In this document: positions 1 through 10,100 of the stretch, in pieces | How positions within the stretch are numbered: the stretch's first letter is position 1 | Layout of the letters: each line of letters begins with the position of its first letter | Origin: CAZAQV01 sp964487255 | GTDB lineage: Bacteria; Myxococcota_A; Polyangia; Polyangiales; CAZAQV01 | NCBI GenBank assembly: GCA_964487255.1 | Contig: CAZAQV010000040.1 | Location: forward strand, 1-36,295 | Length of the DNA stretch: 36,295 nucleotides | Direction of reading: 5' to 3' | Made by a program: the position numbers and the translations under genes | The notes under the pieces: model-generated | The model's input: only the letters and a program-made list of their open reading frames with translations | The model's database searches: none | Told to the model about the DNA's origin: nothing

Positions 1-209
1 AAGTGTCATCACCTCTGTCAAAGCACCTTCCGTGCTCGCCTTTTCACACCAACACCATTGATCTTTCCTCCACCGGACGCCGAATCCGGGCGCCACCTGA
101 CGCCACATGGCGCGCCGGCCAACGGCATCCCCAACTACACCGCTTTTCGGGGACCCCAAAACGCGAACCTGGGACGGTGGCTGGGGACGGTGGCTGGGCT
201 GGAGATCGC
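1..209. other. Intergenic edge, no supported gene
   Basis: No convincing gene is seen before the stop codon of the DsbD-like gene at 210. One + frame is open from base 1 to a stop at 211-213, but its translation is proline- and arginine-rich, has no recognisable motif and its codon third positions are mixed, so it is probably not coding. The stretch holds a 13-bp tandem duplication (171-196), annotated separately. It may be the 3' untranslated region of the minus-strand gene that ends at 210. Confidence 0.4.
171..196. repeat. Two tandem 13-bp GC-rich repeats
   Basis: GGGACGGTGGCTG occurs twice in perfect head-to-tail order (171-183 and 184-196), just downstream of the DsbD-like stop codon when read on the minus strand. 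It is a short direct repeat of unknown role. It does not form a clear terminator hairpin by itself. Confidence 0.7.
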
Positions 210-1547
210 CTAGTCGAGCTTGTCGAGGACTTCGAGGAACTCTTCGGGTTCGACGAACCCTGTGATCCGTGCGGCTTCGCTGCCGTCCGCGCGGTGAAGC
301 ACGACCAGAGGGAGACCTTGTTGATCGTAACCGGCTAGTGCCGCTTTGTTCTTCGGCGTGTCTTTGCCAGGACTCAAGTCGACATGCACCGGGACGATGT
401 CGCGATCGCGTGTTGCGGCGACGACACGCGGGTCCGAAAACGTGAAGCGTTCGAGTTCTCCGCACGCTCCACACCACGACGCGCCAAAGTCAACGAGCAT
501 CGGTCGGCCTTCTTTTTTCGCGGTCTGACGACCCGCGTCGATGTCCTCGACCCAAGCGATTTTTGCCCCTGGTGGTAGCGCTTCGAGCCAGAAGACCGCG
601 CCGATGCCGCCCAGGACCGCGAGCGTCACGCCGAGTGACTTTGGAATGCGGTCTTTGCGAACGTGGAAGCTGCGGTGCACCGCGCCTAGCGCAAAACCGA
701 CGACCATCACCACGAGCGCGACCACAATCCATGTTGTGCTCCGCTCGGTCGGGCGGTCAAAGGGCAGTATGTCGCGCGCCAAGTAAAGGGCAGTCACCAG
801 CATTTGCACGCCAAAGATGCTCTTGATCCACTCCAGCCAACGACCGGACTTCGGCAGCGTGACAGCGAACGTTCCGACGAAGAAAAAGAGCAGCCCCAGA
901 CCAATGGCGTAGACGAACAGAGCCGCGGCACCAAAAAGCCAGTCGCGCGTCGTGCCAATGTAGGCGAGCAGAACCGCCAGCACAGGACCGGTGCATGGCG
1001 CGGCGATGAGCCCGTTGACGAAGCCGAGCCCGTAGGCGCCCCGATAGCCCTTGCCGCCGACTTTTCCCAGCCGGTTTTGCAGGTTGGGCGGCAGCGCAAG
1101 CTCGAAGGCGCCGAACATGCTTAGCGCCATAAGCACAAACAGCAGGCCCAGTCCTGCCAGCACCCAGGTGTTGGACAGGGCGGCGCCGAACAGCGTCCCC
1201 GTCATCGCGGCGACCACCCCGAGCGGCGTGAAGAGCGAGGCGATGCCCAAGACGAAAACCAACGACAAGAGCGCCCCTTTGCGCTTCGACTTCTCCTCGC
1301 GCGCACCGAAGACGCTAACCGTGATCGAGATCATGGGGTATACGCAGGGCGTCAGCGATGTCGCAACACCCGCGATGAAGATGGTCGTCAAGGAGAGGAC
1401 GAGATCGCCGCCTTCAAGGGCGCCCCGAAACTCCCCGGCGAGCTCCGATAGCCAGTCCGCGCGGGCGACCTCGCTATGGGCAAGGAGCCATAGCGCCAGC
1501 GCAGCGCTGCAAAGAAGTCGCGTTCGATGTTTTGCGGAGGCCCTCAC
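210..1547 (-). CDS. DsbD-type transmembrane thiol-disulfide transporter with thioredoxin domain
   Basis: Predicted 445-residue inner-membrane protein that would carry electrons from cytoplasmic thioredoxin to the periplasm for disulfide reduction. A GTG start at 1547 is preferred because it gives a signal sequence (residues 1-30, cleavage after VARA). The frame is open to 1790, but earlier starts would overlap the divergent gene. The membrane domain carries the paired cysteines of the CcdA/DsbD family in TPCVYP (Cys68) and APCTGP (Cys185), within about eight hydrophobic helices. The C-terminal thioredoxin-like domain has the active site WCGAC (Cys359, Cys362). It is shorter than E. coli DsbD because the periplasmic alpha domain between signal and membrane core is missing: only about 20 residues separate them. 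Electrons must therefore pass from the C-terminal domain to a separate partner. The family call is firm; the partner is unknown. Confidence 0.9.
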   Translation of the reverse strand: MRASAKHRTRLLCSAALALWLLAHSEVARADWLSELAGEFRGALEGGDLVLSLTTIFIAGVATSLTPCVYPMISITVSVFGAREEKSKRKGALLSLVFVLGIASLFTPLGVVAAMTGTLFGAALSNTWVLAGLGLLFVLMALSMFGAFELALPPNLQNRLGKVGGKGYRGAYGLGFVNGLIAAPCTGPVLAVLLAYIGTTRDWLFGAAALFVYAIGLGLLFFFVGTFAVTLPKSGRWLEWIKSIFGVQMLVTALYLARDILPFDRPTERSTTWIVVALVVMVVGFALGAVHRSFHVRKDRIPKSLGVTLAVLGGIGAVFWLEALPPGAKIAWVEDIDAGRQTAKKEGRPMLVDFGASWCGACGELERFTFSDPRVVAATRDRDIVPVHVDLSPGKDTPKNKAALAGYDQQGLPLVVLHRADGSEAARITGFVEPEEFLEVLDKLD

Positions 1548-1635
1548 GGTGCGTTCGTTGTCCGCGCGAGCTTTCCGGCCAGCGCGTTGCAAGATCGTAG
1601 CGCCTCTGCTGGATTTCCGGTAGCGTAATGCCGCG

Positions 1636-2181
1636 ATGCCACTACCCGTCGTCATTGGGGTCGCTCTCTTTGTGGGGGCTTTGACAGCGTTTGCAGGCAG
1701 CAACCACCTGCGCGCGACCCCCAAGGCGCCCCTCGCCACCCGCCAGTTCGCCGCCTTTGCGATCTTTGAGCTGGTCTTGTTACTCCCCATCTCAGGTTAC
1801 TTCTGGGCATTTCACGGCGATTGGTTTCTGCTTTATGCGCTTAACGCCTCCGAACTGCCCTCGGCACTCGCGTTGGTCGGCCTGCTGGCCATCGGCGTCT
1901 TGGGGGCGCTTTCGTTTTCGTTTTGCGTAGGCCTACTACGCAGCCAGTACAACTCGGGGCCGGCCTGGGTCATGGGGGTTGTTGGGACGGCCATGGTCAC
2001 CAGCTTGTGGCTGTTTCGGGGGCGCCTCCATCGTGTCGGAACGTACGACCAGTTTCACGGTGATTTCGGTCTTCGTGGCTTCACGGACGGGGCGCTCTTG
2101 CAGGCGACCACCTGGATGGGCGTGGTGCTTGTCGCGGGAATTGCCGCACTAACGCTAAGGGTGTGGCGCGGTGCGAAGTGA
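1636..2181 (+). CDS. Small polytopic membrane protein of unknown function
   Basis: A 181-residue protein with about five hydrophobic segments (roughly residues 3-20, 37-58, 75-100, 108-125 and 155-175). I do not recognise the family and see no catalytic motif. It diverges from the DsbD-like gene with 88 bp between the start codons, and its last codons overlap the possible GTG start of the next gene by 11 bp, so the two may be co-transcribed. The ATG at 1636 starts directly at the first hydrophobic segment, consistent with an uncleaved membrane anchor. Confidence 0.7.
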   Translation: MPLPVVIGVALFVGALTAFAGSNHLRATPKAPLATRQFAAFAIFELVLLLPISGYFWAFHGDWFLLYALNASELPSALALVGLLAIGVLGALSFSFCVGLLRSQYNSGPAWVMGVVGTAMVTSLWLFRGRLHRVGTYDQFHGDFGLRGFTDGALLQATTWMGVVLVAGIAALTLRVWRGAK

Positions 2182-3781
2182 GTTTCTCGGTGTGGTGAGT
2201 ACCGTGTGGCGCCAGCCGCCAAATGTGTCACAAAGGGGCGTGTCTACCACCGCGCACGTGAGCCGGCGGCTCGTCTATATCGTCCTTGCCGCGCTAAGTT
2301 GTGCAGCCGTTCAAATCGCAGCCGTCCAAAGCGCGGCCGCACAGGACGATCGCATCCGTTCACTCAACCAAGAGGCGATGGATAGCTATAACAACCTTGA
2401 GTTCGACGAGGCGCTTAGCGCGTTGCAACGCGCGGCAAAGTTGGGTGAGCGCAACGACGCTTCGGTCAAGCTACGCGCTTTGACCTTCATGAACATGGGC
2501 GTGGTGTACGTCGGGGGCCTTGGCGACAATGGTTCTGGTCGCGAAGCATTTATCAAGGCGATTGCGCTCGACCCCGAGGCCAAGCTCGACCCGCTGACGA
2601 GCACACCAGAAATCCAGGCCGTGTTTGGTCTCGCCAAACGCGAGGTGCAGGACTCCGGGCCGAGCGACGATGCGAGCGGTGGACGCGGCAAAATTCCCCA
2701 CACGGCTTACGAAGTACAGCAGATACGCACTCCGATTCCGGTTTTCGTAGAGGTTCCACGCAAGGCACCGGTCGCCGCCATGACAGTGTTTTACCGAGGC
2801 CCCAACATGGAAGCCTACGTCCCCTTGGACATGGAGCGCCGCAAGACGGGGTTTGGCGCGCTCATTCCTTGTGACCACGTCGACGCCCCTTCGGTGGAGT
2901 ATTACCTTGAGGCTCTCGACGACGACGGGGACCTGCTCGGTCGCTCGGGTGATGAGCAAAATCCGCACCGCGTTCACATTCTTATGGCCCTTGAAGGCCC
3001 GCTTCCTGCCCTTCCGGGGGATGAGCCGCCGGAGCAATGTGAGGCGCCCGAGTGCCCACCGGGCATGGATTGCAACGACCAGAGCGAGGGGGCGCTTGAG
3101 GGCGAGTACTGCACCGTGACGGCTGAATGCGGTCCGGGCATGGTGTGCGTCGAAGAGCTTTGTCAGTGGCCCTCCGAAGACGACGACAACTCGCCGCGTT
3201 TTTTCGCCCGAATGGGCGTTGGTCTCGGTGCGGCGTATGTCACAAAGGGAATGCCAGCCGATGGCCCACCTCCAGGCGGTCCAGATCCAGACGTGTGGGT
3301 TCCCGACGGTGTTGGCGATTGTGCCGAAGACCCAGCCAGCGATGACTTTTGCGTTGGCATCGATGCTCCGGGGCTGACGACGACGTTCGCGCTTCGCGTG
3401 ACGACCGGCTACTTCCTACTGGACGACTTGGCGCTGGCAGTGACGTGGCGCTTTCAGCCGAGCGCTGGGCAGGGCGGGTTTTCGAACATGCTTCTCGGAC
3501 TGCGCGCCGAATATCGCTTCACCGATGCCGTCGAGGTGGGTCCTGCGTTTCATGGATTCGTGGGCACGAGCTGGGGCCAGATCCAGCCCCAGCCCAACCA
3601 ACCTCGAACCGACGAGGGGCCTTACGTGCGCTCGGGTCTCAACGGCGTACAGGTCGGCGGGGTCGTGACCTACCACATCGCTCGCAACTTTGGGCTGCAC
3701 ATCACACCTGAAGTCCATCTTCTATTTCCGGCTTTTCTGCTCAATATCGATGTCACAGCCGGCGCTGTATTGAGCTTTTAG
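2171..3781 (+). CDS. Exported TPR / Cys-rich / beta-barrel-like envelope protein
   Basis: Up to 536 residues, not assignable to a named family. After a hydrophobic export signal ending near AAAQ, residues about 60-140 form TPR-like helices (a NNLEFDEAL segment, then AFIKAIALDPEA). A middle extracytoplasmic part includes a cysteine cluster (CPPGMDC, EYCTVTAEC, GMVCVEELC), probably disulfide-bonded. The C-terminal about 200 residues have alternating hydrophobic strands (GVGLGAAYV, TFALRVTTGYF) ending in a hydrophobic terminal strand, as in outer-membrane barrels. The start is uncertain: GTG codons at 2171, 2240 and 2258 are in frame, and 2258 gives the most typical signal peptide (VSRRLVYIVLAALS). 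This arrangement is common in Myxococcota envelope proteins; outer-membrane location is inferred. Confidence 0.75.
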   Translation: MRSEFLGVVSTVWRQPPNVSQRGVSTTAHVSRRLVYIVLAALSCAAVQIAAVQSAAAQDDRIRSLNQEAMDSYNNLEFDEALSALQRAAKLGERNDASVKLRALTFMNMGVVYVGGLGDNGSGREAFIKAIALDPEAKLDPLTSTPEIQAVFGLAKREVQDSGPSDDASGGRGKIPHTAYEVQQIRTPIPVFVEVPRKAPVAAMTVFYRGPNMEAYVPLDMERRKTGFGALIPCDHVDAPSVEYYLEALDDDGDLLGRSGDEQNPHRVHILMALEGPLPALPGDEPPEQCEAPECPPGMDCNDQSEGALEGEYCTVTAECGPGMVCVEELCQWPSEDDDNSPRFFARMGVGLGAAYVTKGMPADGPPPGGPDPDVWVPDGVGDCAEDPASDDFCVGIDAPGLTTTFALRVTTGYFLLDDLALAVTWRFQPSAGQGGFSNMLLGLRAEYRFTDAVEVGPAFHGFVGTSWGQIQPQPNQPRTDEGPYVRSGLNGVQVGGVVTYHIARNFGLHITPEVHLLFPAFLLNIDVTAGAVLSF

Positions 3782-3835
3782 CCCCGAATTAACGCGCTTC
3801 TGGCGGACGAGCCGAAGCCGACTATAACGACGCCC

Positions 3836-5812
3836 ATGATCGGTTGGCGTTCATTTCGGTTCGGCCTCTTGGCGGGCTGGGTGCTGTGCGGGGTTCTTAC
3901 CGCCTGCGGCGGCGCTTCATCCCACGACACAGCGACGAGCGCGACTTCGCATACAGCCGGGGTTCCGCCGCCCGGCAGTGTGGTCAATACGAACTTCGCA
4001 TTTGCCCTGTATCCGGTCGCGGGGGCCACGCTTCTCGATGAGCAGTCCGTCAAGGCGATGCATGCCCAAGGCAGCGCCGGCATGCAGATGGGCGAAAAAT
4101 GGGCCGGCGTCGTCATCGTCGAGCGCCTGCCGAACACCTCGCTCGATGCCTATGCCGGGCTACTCAAACGCACGTGGGGAGACGACGCGAAGAACATCGA
4201 AAGCGAGGAGCGCGTCAAGTTCGTGGGCCAGGACGCGGTGCGCATCGTGCGGACCTCGATGACACCGCAGCAAACCTCGATTCGTGTCTTCAACACGTTT
4301 TTCGTTCGACAAGGCTTCGGCTACCAGGTCGTCGCGTGGCAGTACGCTGGCGAACGCGCGTCGCCCGACGCATTCTTTGCGGCTTTTCATCTCACCGGAG
4401 GCAAGATCGGCGGACCTCCAGGCGAAGAGCTCGGCGATTGGCTCGGCCCGACCTACGCGGTGCAAGGCGATGTTTTTCTGGGGCTGCTCAGCAACACAAA
4501 AGTGCGTCCCCAGGGAGGTTGGACCTTCGTCTCAGAAAATGAGCGCCTTCACATCAATGCCGATGCCGAACTGTTGATGCACCACCGCGCGACGGGCGCT
4601 TACGTGATGCTTGTGCCCGACGATATCGAACCCAAGTATCAAGAGGCTTATCTGACCGGCGTTCGACAAATGGTGTCTAAGGAGTTTGGTCCATCGAAGG
4701 GGGCTGGCAAACCGCTGCCCGCATTCGGTGGACAGCTGAAGACCGACTTCTACTCGGACTCCACGATTCACGTGCACGAGGCGGTTCACTGCGAGGAGAG
4801 TCGATGTTTTCGCTATCGCCTTTGGTACCCCAGTGGCGCGGTGAAGACGGTTGGCGCATGGAAAGCCAGCGAGTTGCCCTGGCTGGAGAAGCTCGATCCG
4901 CAAACCCGCAGTGAACTCAGCGATTCGCTCAAGCTGTGGCCCTCGTGGACAGCACCCAACGCGGCCTTTCGAAATGGGCTTTTCCGAGACACCCAATACG
5001 GCATCGAAGTGCAGTTGCCCGAGGGGGTTTGGACGGTTGCCGCTCCACGAAATCAAGCAATCTTCGATGCCAGTGACGCAGTGACCGGTTCGCAGCTGCG
5101 GGTTGTGGCGGAGCCAGGCGTCGAGCCAAAAGGTTACCACGAAGACGTCGTCAAAGACTTGATGGGAGCGTTCAAGCCTCGTCCGTCGCGAGTTGCAGGT
5201 TGGCAGCTCAGTGTAGGAAGCATGGAAGTCATGACCGGCGTGCGGATACCAACGACCCTTGCCACGCGGGTCAAAGGAAAAACCGCACATCGACTCGTGA
5301 TCGTGGGACTTGGCGCGACGAAGGACCGAGCGCGCAGTTTGATCAAGAACACGACGCTCTTTTCTCCGCAAGCGGCCCCCATCGTTCAAACGGGTGCGAG
5401 CTGGACCGACCACCGGCTGGGGGTGAGTCTCGACCTGCCAGCCGGGCGCTGGACCTACAAGTCCGCAAAACACGATGCAACGAGTTCCGTCCACTCGTGG
5501 GAGGCGGATGCAATGCGTGTCGCACTCGCGGTGGTGTCCGGCGTTGGACAGAGCAACGACCAGCGACTTGAGTTTTTGATGGGGTTCGTTAAAGGGGCAT
5601 CACAAAAGGTTGTTGCGGAGTACCAAGGCGAGATCCGCTTTGCTGGAACAGTCGGTTTCGCATATCAAAGCGTGAACCCCGCGGGCCAAACCTTTCGCAC
5701 CTACGCCGCGTTCGTGGGTGATCGGATGGTGGCGCTCATCGCGCCGGATAGTGCCATCGACCAGATCGCGCCGAGCGTGGTTGTGCACGAAAACCTGCCG
5801 CCGCGAAAATAG
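3836..5812 (+). CDS. Large lipoprotein built of repeated alpha/beta units
   Basis: A 658-residue lipoprotein of unknown function. A basic n-region and hydrophobic stretch lead to a canonical lipobox LTAC with Cys24, so it is probably anchored to a membrane. The mature part seems to contain about four related units whose openings resemble one another: FAFALYPVAG near residue 52, VFLGLLSNTK near 210, YGIEVQLPEGVW near 390 and LGVSLDLPAGRW near 530. Each is followed by helical and strand segments. No catalytic residues stand out, so a binding or structural role is more likely than an enzymatic one. It is 54 bp downstream of the preceding envelope gene on the same strand and converges on the response regulator gene with only a 10-bp gap. 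Confidence 0.75.
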   Translation: MIGWRSFRFGLLAGWVLCGVLTACGGASSHDTATSATSHTAGVPPPGSVVNTNFAFALYPVAGATLLDEQSVKAMHAQGSAGMQMGEKWAGVVIVERLPNTSLDAYAGLLKRTWGDDAKNIESEERVKFVGQDAVRIVRTSMTPQQTSIRVFNTFFVRQGFGYQVVAWQYAGERASPDAFFAAFHLTGGKIGGPPGEELGDWLGPTYAVQGDVFLGLLSNTKVRPQGGWTFVSENERLHINADAELLMHHRATGAYVMLVPDDIEPKYQEAYLTGVRQMVSKEFGPSKGAGKPLPAFGGQLKTDFYSDSTIHVHEAVHCEESRCFRYRLWYPSGAVKTVGAWKASELPWLEKLDPQTRSELSDSLKLWPSWTAPNAAFRNGLFRDTQYGIEVQLPEGVWTVAAPRNQAIFDASDAVTGSQLRVVAEPGVEPKGYHEDVVKDLMGAFKPRPSRVAGWQLSVGSMEVMTGVRIPTTLATRVKGKTAHRLVIVGLGATKDRARSLIKNTTLFSPQAAPIVQTGASWTDHRLGVSLDLPAGRWTYKSAKHDATSSVHSWEADAMRVALAVVSGVGQSNDQRLEFLMGFVKGASQKVVAEYQGEIRFAGTVGFAYQSVNPAGQTFRTYAAFVGDRMVALIAPDSAIDQIAPSVVVHENLPPRK

Positions 5813-5822
5813 CGTGATTCGC

Positions 5823-7169
5823 CTAGGTCTGTGGGGGTGGTGGGACGACGGAAGAGCGTCGCTTGGGGCCGATCAGGCCTGCCGTCATCAAGCGGAACAA
5901 GATGCGGCACGTCTCGTAGGGTGACATGGCAGTGTGGTCGACCAATTGTTGGACCGTTCGATGTCCATCGACGTGAGAGAGCACAACAAACTCGTCAGGC
6001 GTCAAGGATTGGGTTTCGAAGCCAGCGACCGCATCTCGTCGGTGGTCGAGGACCATCGAGTAATCATAGATCTTGTCTTCGATGACCTTCCATTCTTCGG
6101 CTCGTCGCACGCCCTCGATGATGAGCGATGCGACGGGCAGGCCAAGCCGCGCCTGCTCGGCTTCGGGACGGAACTCGTTTTCGACGAAGCGAAAGCGCCC
6201 GTGGTTCCAGCGCAGCGCTTCGTACAGAAGCTCGCTGGTCTGCCGAACCAGCGCCTGACGCAGCTGTACTTCGGTAATGTAACCGCCAGCGACCAGGCGC
6301 TCGCCGAGCCACCCCAGTTCTTCGGCGTTGCCCATGACGTCGTCGAGTTGCTCTTGAGTAAGAACGCGCTCCTCGATCATGAAGCGTCCAAGCAGGAACT
6401 CGCGCTCGCCGCCTTCGCCAATGGCCATGTCAACGATACCCTCACGTAAGCAAACGCGCACGACGCGATGACCGTACTGTAGGTGCAAAACGCCGCTCTT
6501 TGCGGATTGCTGAAGCAGGCCTAAGACATCGACCAAGTGGATCGCATCGAGACGTCCCTCCATCGTGATCTCGTGTTCGACGCCGCTTGCCATGCGGTAG
6601 ACGTCGTAGCCCACAGCGGCCAGTTTTGTGCGTCCCCAACGCTGCAAGATCGCGCGCGAGAGCTCTTCGGTGCTGAAGTCTGCCGTCGCACTCAGGTCCC
6701 GAAGCAAAGCGCCGAGTTCACGTGCGAGTCGATCGGCGGCGCGGTCGGAAAGTAAGTGGATAGTCCGGCGCTCGGAAGCCTCTTCGGGAACCATGCTCTC
6801 GCGTCGTGCAAGAGCGCGTCCCACCACGCCGCGAAGCACGTCCGGGCCGAAGGGCTTGGCCAGCGCGTCGCTCGCACCAGAGGCTACGAGCGCTTGCGTC
6901 GTCAGTTCTTCGGCTCGTGCGCTCATGATGATGATGGGCACCTCCGATAGTTGGTGGACCGAACGCAACCGTTCGGCCAGCAGCAGCCCGCCCATATCGG
7001 GCATCACCAGGTCGATCAGAAACAAGTCCGGCGGCGACTTTTGCGCCCGAACCAACGTTTCTTCGCCGCTTGCCGCGACGTCTACCGTGTAGCCCGCACG
7101 GGAGAGTGTGCGTTGTACGACGTCGCGCACGGTCTTGCTGTCATCGACGACGAAAACCCGCTTGCTCAC
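5823..7169 (-). CDS. Response regulator: receiver domain plus DUF4388
   Basis: A 448-residue cytoplasmic signalling protein. Residues 1-120 are a CheY-like receiver with acidic pair Asp9-Asp10, phosphoacceptor Asp53 (LIDLVMP), Ser83 and Lys105 (AKPFG), so it should be phosphorylatable. Residues about 203-440 match DUF4388 (PATAN), opening with MEGRLDAIHLVDVLGLL, a domain typical of delta-proteobacterial regulators and often linked to gliding motility or developmental signalling. There is no DNA-binding or output-enzyme domain, so protein-protein output is inferred. The start is a GTG whose GTGA overlaps the TGA stop of the upstream TPR gene, which indicates translational coupling. The partner histidine kinase is not in this window. 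Confidence 0.9.
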   Translation of the reverse strand: MSKRVFVVDDSKTVRDVVQRTLSRAGYTVDVAASGEETLVRAQKSPPDLFLIDLVMPDMGGLLLAERLRSVHQLSEVPIIIMSARAEELTTQALVASGASDALAKPFGPDVLRGVVGRALARRESMVPEEASERRTIHLLSDRAADRLARELGALLRDLSATADFSTEELSRAILQRWGRTKLAAVGYDVYRMASGVEHEITMEGRLDAIHLVDVLGLLQQSAKSGVLHLQYGHRVVRVCLREGIVDMAIGEGGEREFLLGRFMIEERVLTQEQLDDVMGNAEELGWLGERLVAGGYITEVQLRQALVRQTSELLYEALRWNHGRFRFVENEFRPEAEQARLGLPVASLIIEGVRRAEEWKVIEDKIYDYSMVLDHRRDAVAGFETQSLTPDEFVVLSHVDGHRTVQQLVDHTAMSPYETCRILFRLMTAGLIGPKRRSSVVPPPPQT

Positions 7170-10100
7170 CTTGGCAGCCCCACAGCTTGTCGCAGTTTTT
7201 CTGCGGAGTCAGAAGTCCAAAAGCGAAGCAAATCTTCACGGTTCGAAGGCGCGTTGCTGAGCGCGACGGCAAGCTCGTCGCACAGGACCGCGGCGATGCG
7301 CTCGCACGTAAACGTCATTTGCCGACACCAATCTTCATAGATGATGCGGCGATGGCTCTGGAGCTGCTCTGCGAGCTCGACGATTCGCTTGCGACCCTTT
7401 CGGCCGATGGCTCGTCCAATGAGCTTGCTCTGCTTCGCGAGAAGCTCTTCGCTGTTGGTTCCGCCTCCGTAGCCCTTGTCGTGAATGCGCAGTGCCGAGA
7501 CCAAGGTGGTTTGGATTTCGTGCGCGGAAAGGCGAAGGACCGGCGCGAGTCCGAGGCGGTGTGCGACGAGCCAGCGCGCCAGGTGAAAGCACTGTTCTGG
7601 ACGCCGCCACTCCATTGCCCCGTACGGCAAGAACAGCGTTGCAGGACTTCCGAAGCCGAAGGACGCGCCTTGCGCACGGATATCGTGAAAGCGTAGTGCG
7701 ATGGCTTCGATGTCCAGAAGTACGCACAAGGAGTTGCAGAGCTTTTCTGCTTCTTCGGTCCTGGGGTCCTTGCCATCGTCGAGATTGTACTCTTGGAACT
7801 GTGTGAAAAAGAGTTTGGGTAGTGCAGGCGCGATCACCTGCAGCAGCTCGCGCAGCGTAGATGCGTAACCTTCCTCCGGAAAGTGCATCAACCAGGCCTG
7901 CTCGTGGGCGACAACGTCCGGGATCGTTCTCGGGGGTGCGCTACGGATGAGCTCGGCATCGGACGCGGAGTCGGCGCCTAGCCCGCGAACGACCTCTAGG
8001 CAAACGCGCTCCGCAAAGACCCCTTCTTGTCGTCCGCGAATCTTGCCCAGCAAACGCCAGGCCTCTGGGGTGTCGAGTTCCCGCGCTAGCAGCTTTCGCA
8101 GCACGCGCGTTGCCTTGTTCGGGCTTCCGGCCTCCATGAGGCGCCCGGCATAGGCCATCCTCACGCGTGCGGTGTCGGCCATGGGGAGCGACTGTTTGAA
8201 CACGTCAAGCGCTTGTTGCTGGTTGTGGAGCCGGTTCCACCACAGGTCGGAGAGCTGGATAAGTGCGTGTTCGGGTACGCCACCGATCGCCGCGAGCCGT
8301 TCGATGTAGAGCGAAATCGCGCGTCCATAGGCTTCCCAATCGGCGCTGCCTTGCGCGAGACGTTCCATGGTCTCGAGCGCTTCCGGCGACGGACCGACGA
8401 CTTCGTACGCCTTGAGTGCATGTGCCAGCGCCTGCTGCCTTCGGCCCGCTATGCTTTCGACTTCGCTCAACAGCATGTGGCCATTGGCTTCTTCCCGGGC
8501 TGACTTTGCGCCATCGAGGAGACGCCCCGCGAGGTTGCGAGCCTCGTCAGAGTCGCCTTCGTCGCAGTGCACCCGGACTAGACTGGAGAGCGCTTCCATG
8601 TTGTGGGGATCGAGCGCCAAGACAGCCCGCAGTGACACGCGGGCGCGGTCTGAGTCGCCCAAGTGTGTATGCCAGATACGCGCCAACTCGATATGCGCTT
8701 GCTGTAAGGCGCTGCGGCTCGGCTGCGAACGAATCACTTGGTTGAGCAGGTTGACCGCTTCGGTCCACTGCCGGTCCGCGGCGTAAAGTGACGCGAGGCG
8801 CAGCAAAGCGTCCGTGTCCTCAGGTTCGATGCGAAGCACGCGGCTGAGCGCGGAAATGGCGCCGGTTCGGTTTTGTGCGTCCTCTTGTAGGTCTGCAACG
8901 CGAAGCCAGAGCGAGCGCTGTTGACTCAGGTGCTTGGCACTGTTCGCCGAGCGCGAAAGGAGCTGAATCAGGTCTTTTCGGTCTTCGGTCGAAGCGAGTA
9001 GTTCGATGAGTGCGTCGGTGGCGTGCTCGTGGCCGGGCGCAAGGTCGAGCGCTCGTTCGAGGTCGCGTCGAGCGCCGAGTGGGTCGCCCAGGCGGTGCAC
9101 GCGGACGTGTGCGCTTCGGGTGAGCAAGCTTGCGGCAGCGGACGGATCATCGGCGGCCCTGGCGGCGCACCTGGCGGCTTCCGCGAGCAGATTCGGGTCG
9201 TCGCGCAGCCGCGCAACGCGAGAAATGCCGCGTACAGCCGCGAGGTTCTCGGCGTCTTCGGTCAGTGCCATGCGGTAGGCGTCGAGGGCGGGCTCGATCT
9301 CGCCGAGCTGTTCGTGGATCTCGGCACGCGTCGATAGATGCAAGGCGCGTGAAAACTCGTCTTCGGCCAGTGTGGCCAGAGCCGCGCTGGCGACGGCCAG
9401 ACGGTGCGCGTCACCGCTCTTCGCCGCGTTGATGCGAAGGCTCTGTGCGGCAGACGAATCGCCGGGGTCGGCCTTCAGAATTTGTTCGGATAAGGTCATC
9501 AGCGCTGCGTCGCCGGTGCACAGTTCCGCAGCCTCGTGAAGGTGGGCCGTTGTGAGGCCGACATGCGAAACCTTTTCCGCGAGCGCCGTGTGCGTCATGA
9601 GGGAGGTGGATGGATCATTTGACCGTGCGTTGAGCCGCGCGCGCAGGCGAAGTAGTAGTGCGCTGTCCGGGTCGAGCGCGAGACCGGCTTCCAGGTATTC
9701 AGTGGCTCGGTCGACATCGTCGAGTTTTTCGGTGCACAGCTGGCTTGCGCGAGCTGCCAGTGCAACGCGATGGGCCGGTTCAAGCTTCGCGGCGTCCTCG
9801 ATGACCGCGTCGTAGAGCAGTGCTTCGACGCGGTCCCAAGCGCCCCGTTTTTCGTAGAGTTGTTCGAGGGTGCGCCACGTGCTGAGCTCCGTCGGTGCCT
9901 GCTTTCTTGCGTAGTTGAAAGCGTTTTCCGCCTTGTCCGCATCGCCCATACGTTCCAGGTAGATGCGCCCAGCCTGCAAGGCGAGTGCTGCGGCACCATG
10001 CTCGTCCGGCAAGGCTTTGACGCGCCTTTCGATCGCGCGGGTCAACTCAGGCCAGCGCTCCTCTTGCGCAAGAATCTCGGAGAGTCGGTCGAACGCCTCC

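Noticed and set aside
1548..1790. N-terminal extension of the DsbD-like protein to 1790
   Set aside because: It would bury the signal peptide behind basic sequence and overlap the divergent gene at 1636; the GTG at 1547 fits a normal signal.
2471..3037. 188-residue frame antisense to the TPR/beta-barrel gene
   Set aside because: No motif or plausible start context; a shadow of the + strand gene.
4532..5494. 320-residue frame antisense to the repeat-built lipoprotein
   Set aside because: No recognisable motif, arginine/histidine-rich composition, and fully covered by a gene with a canonical lipobox.
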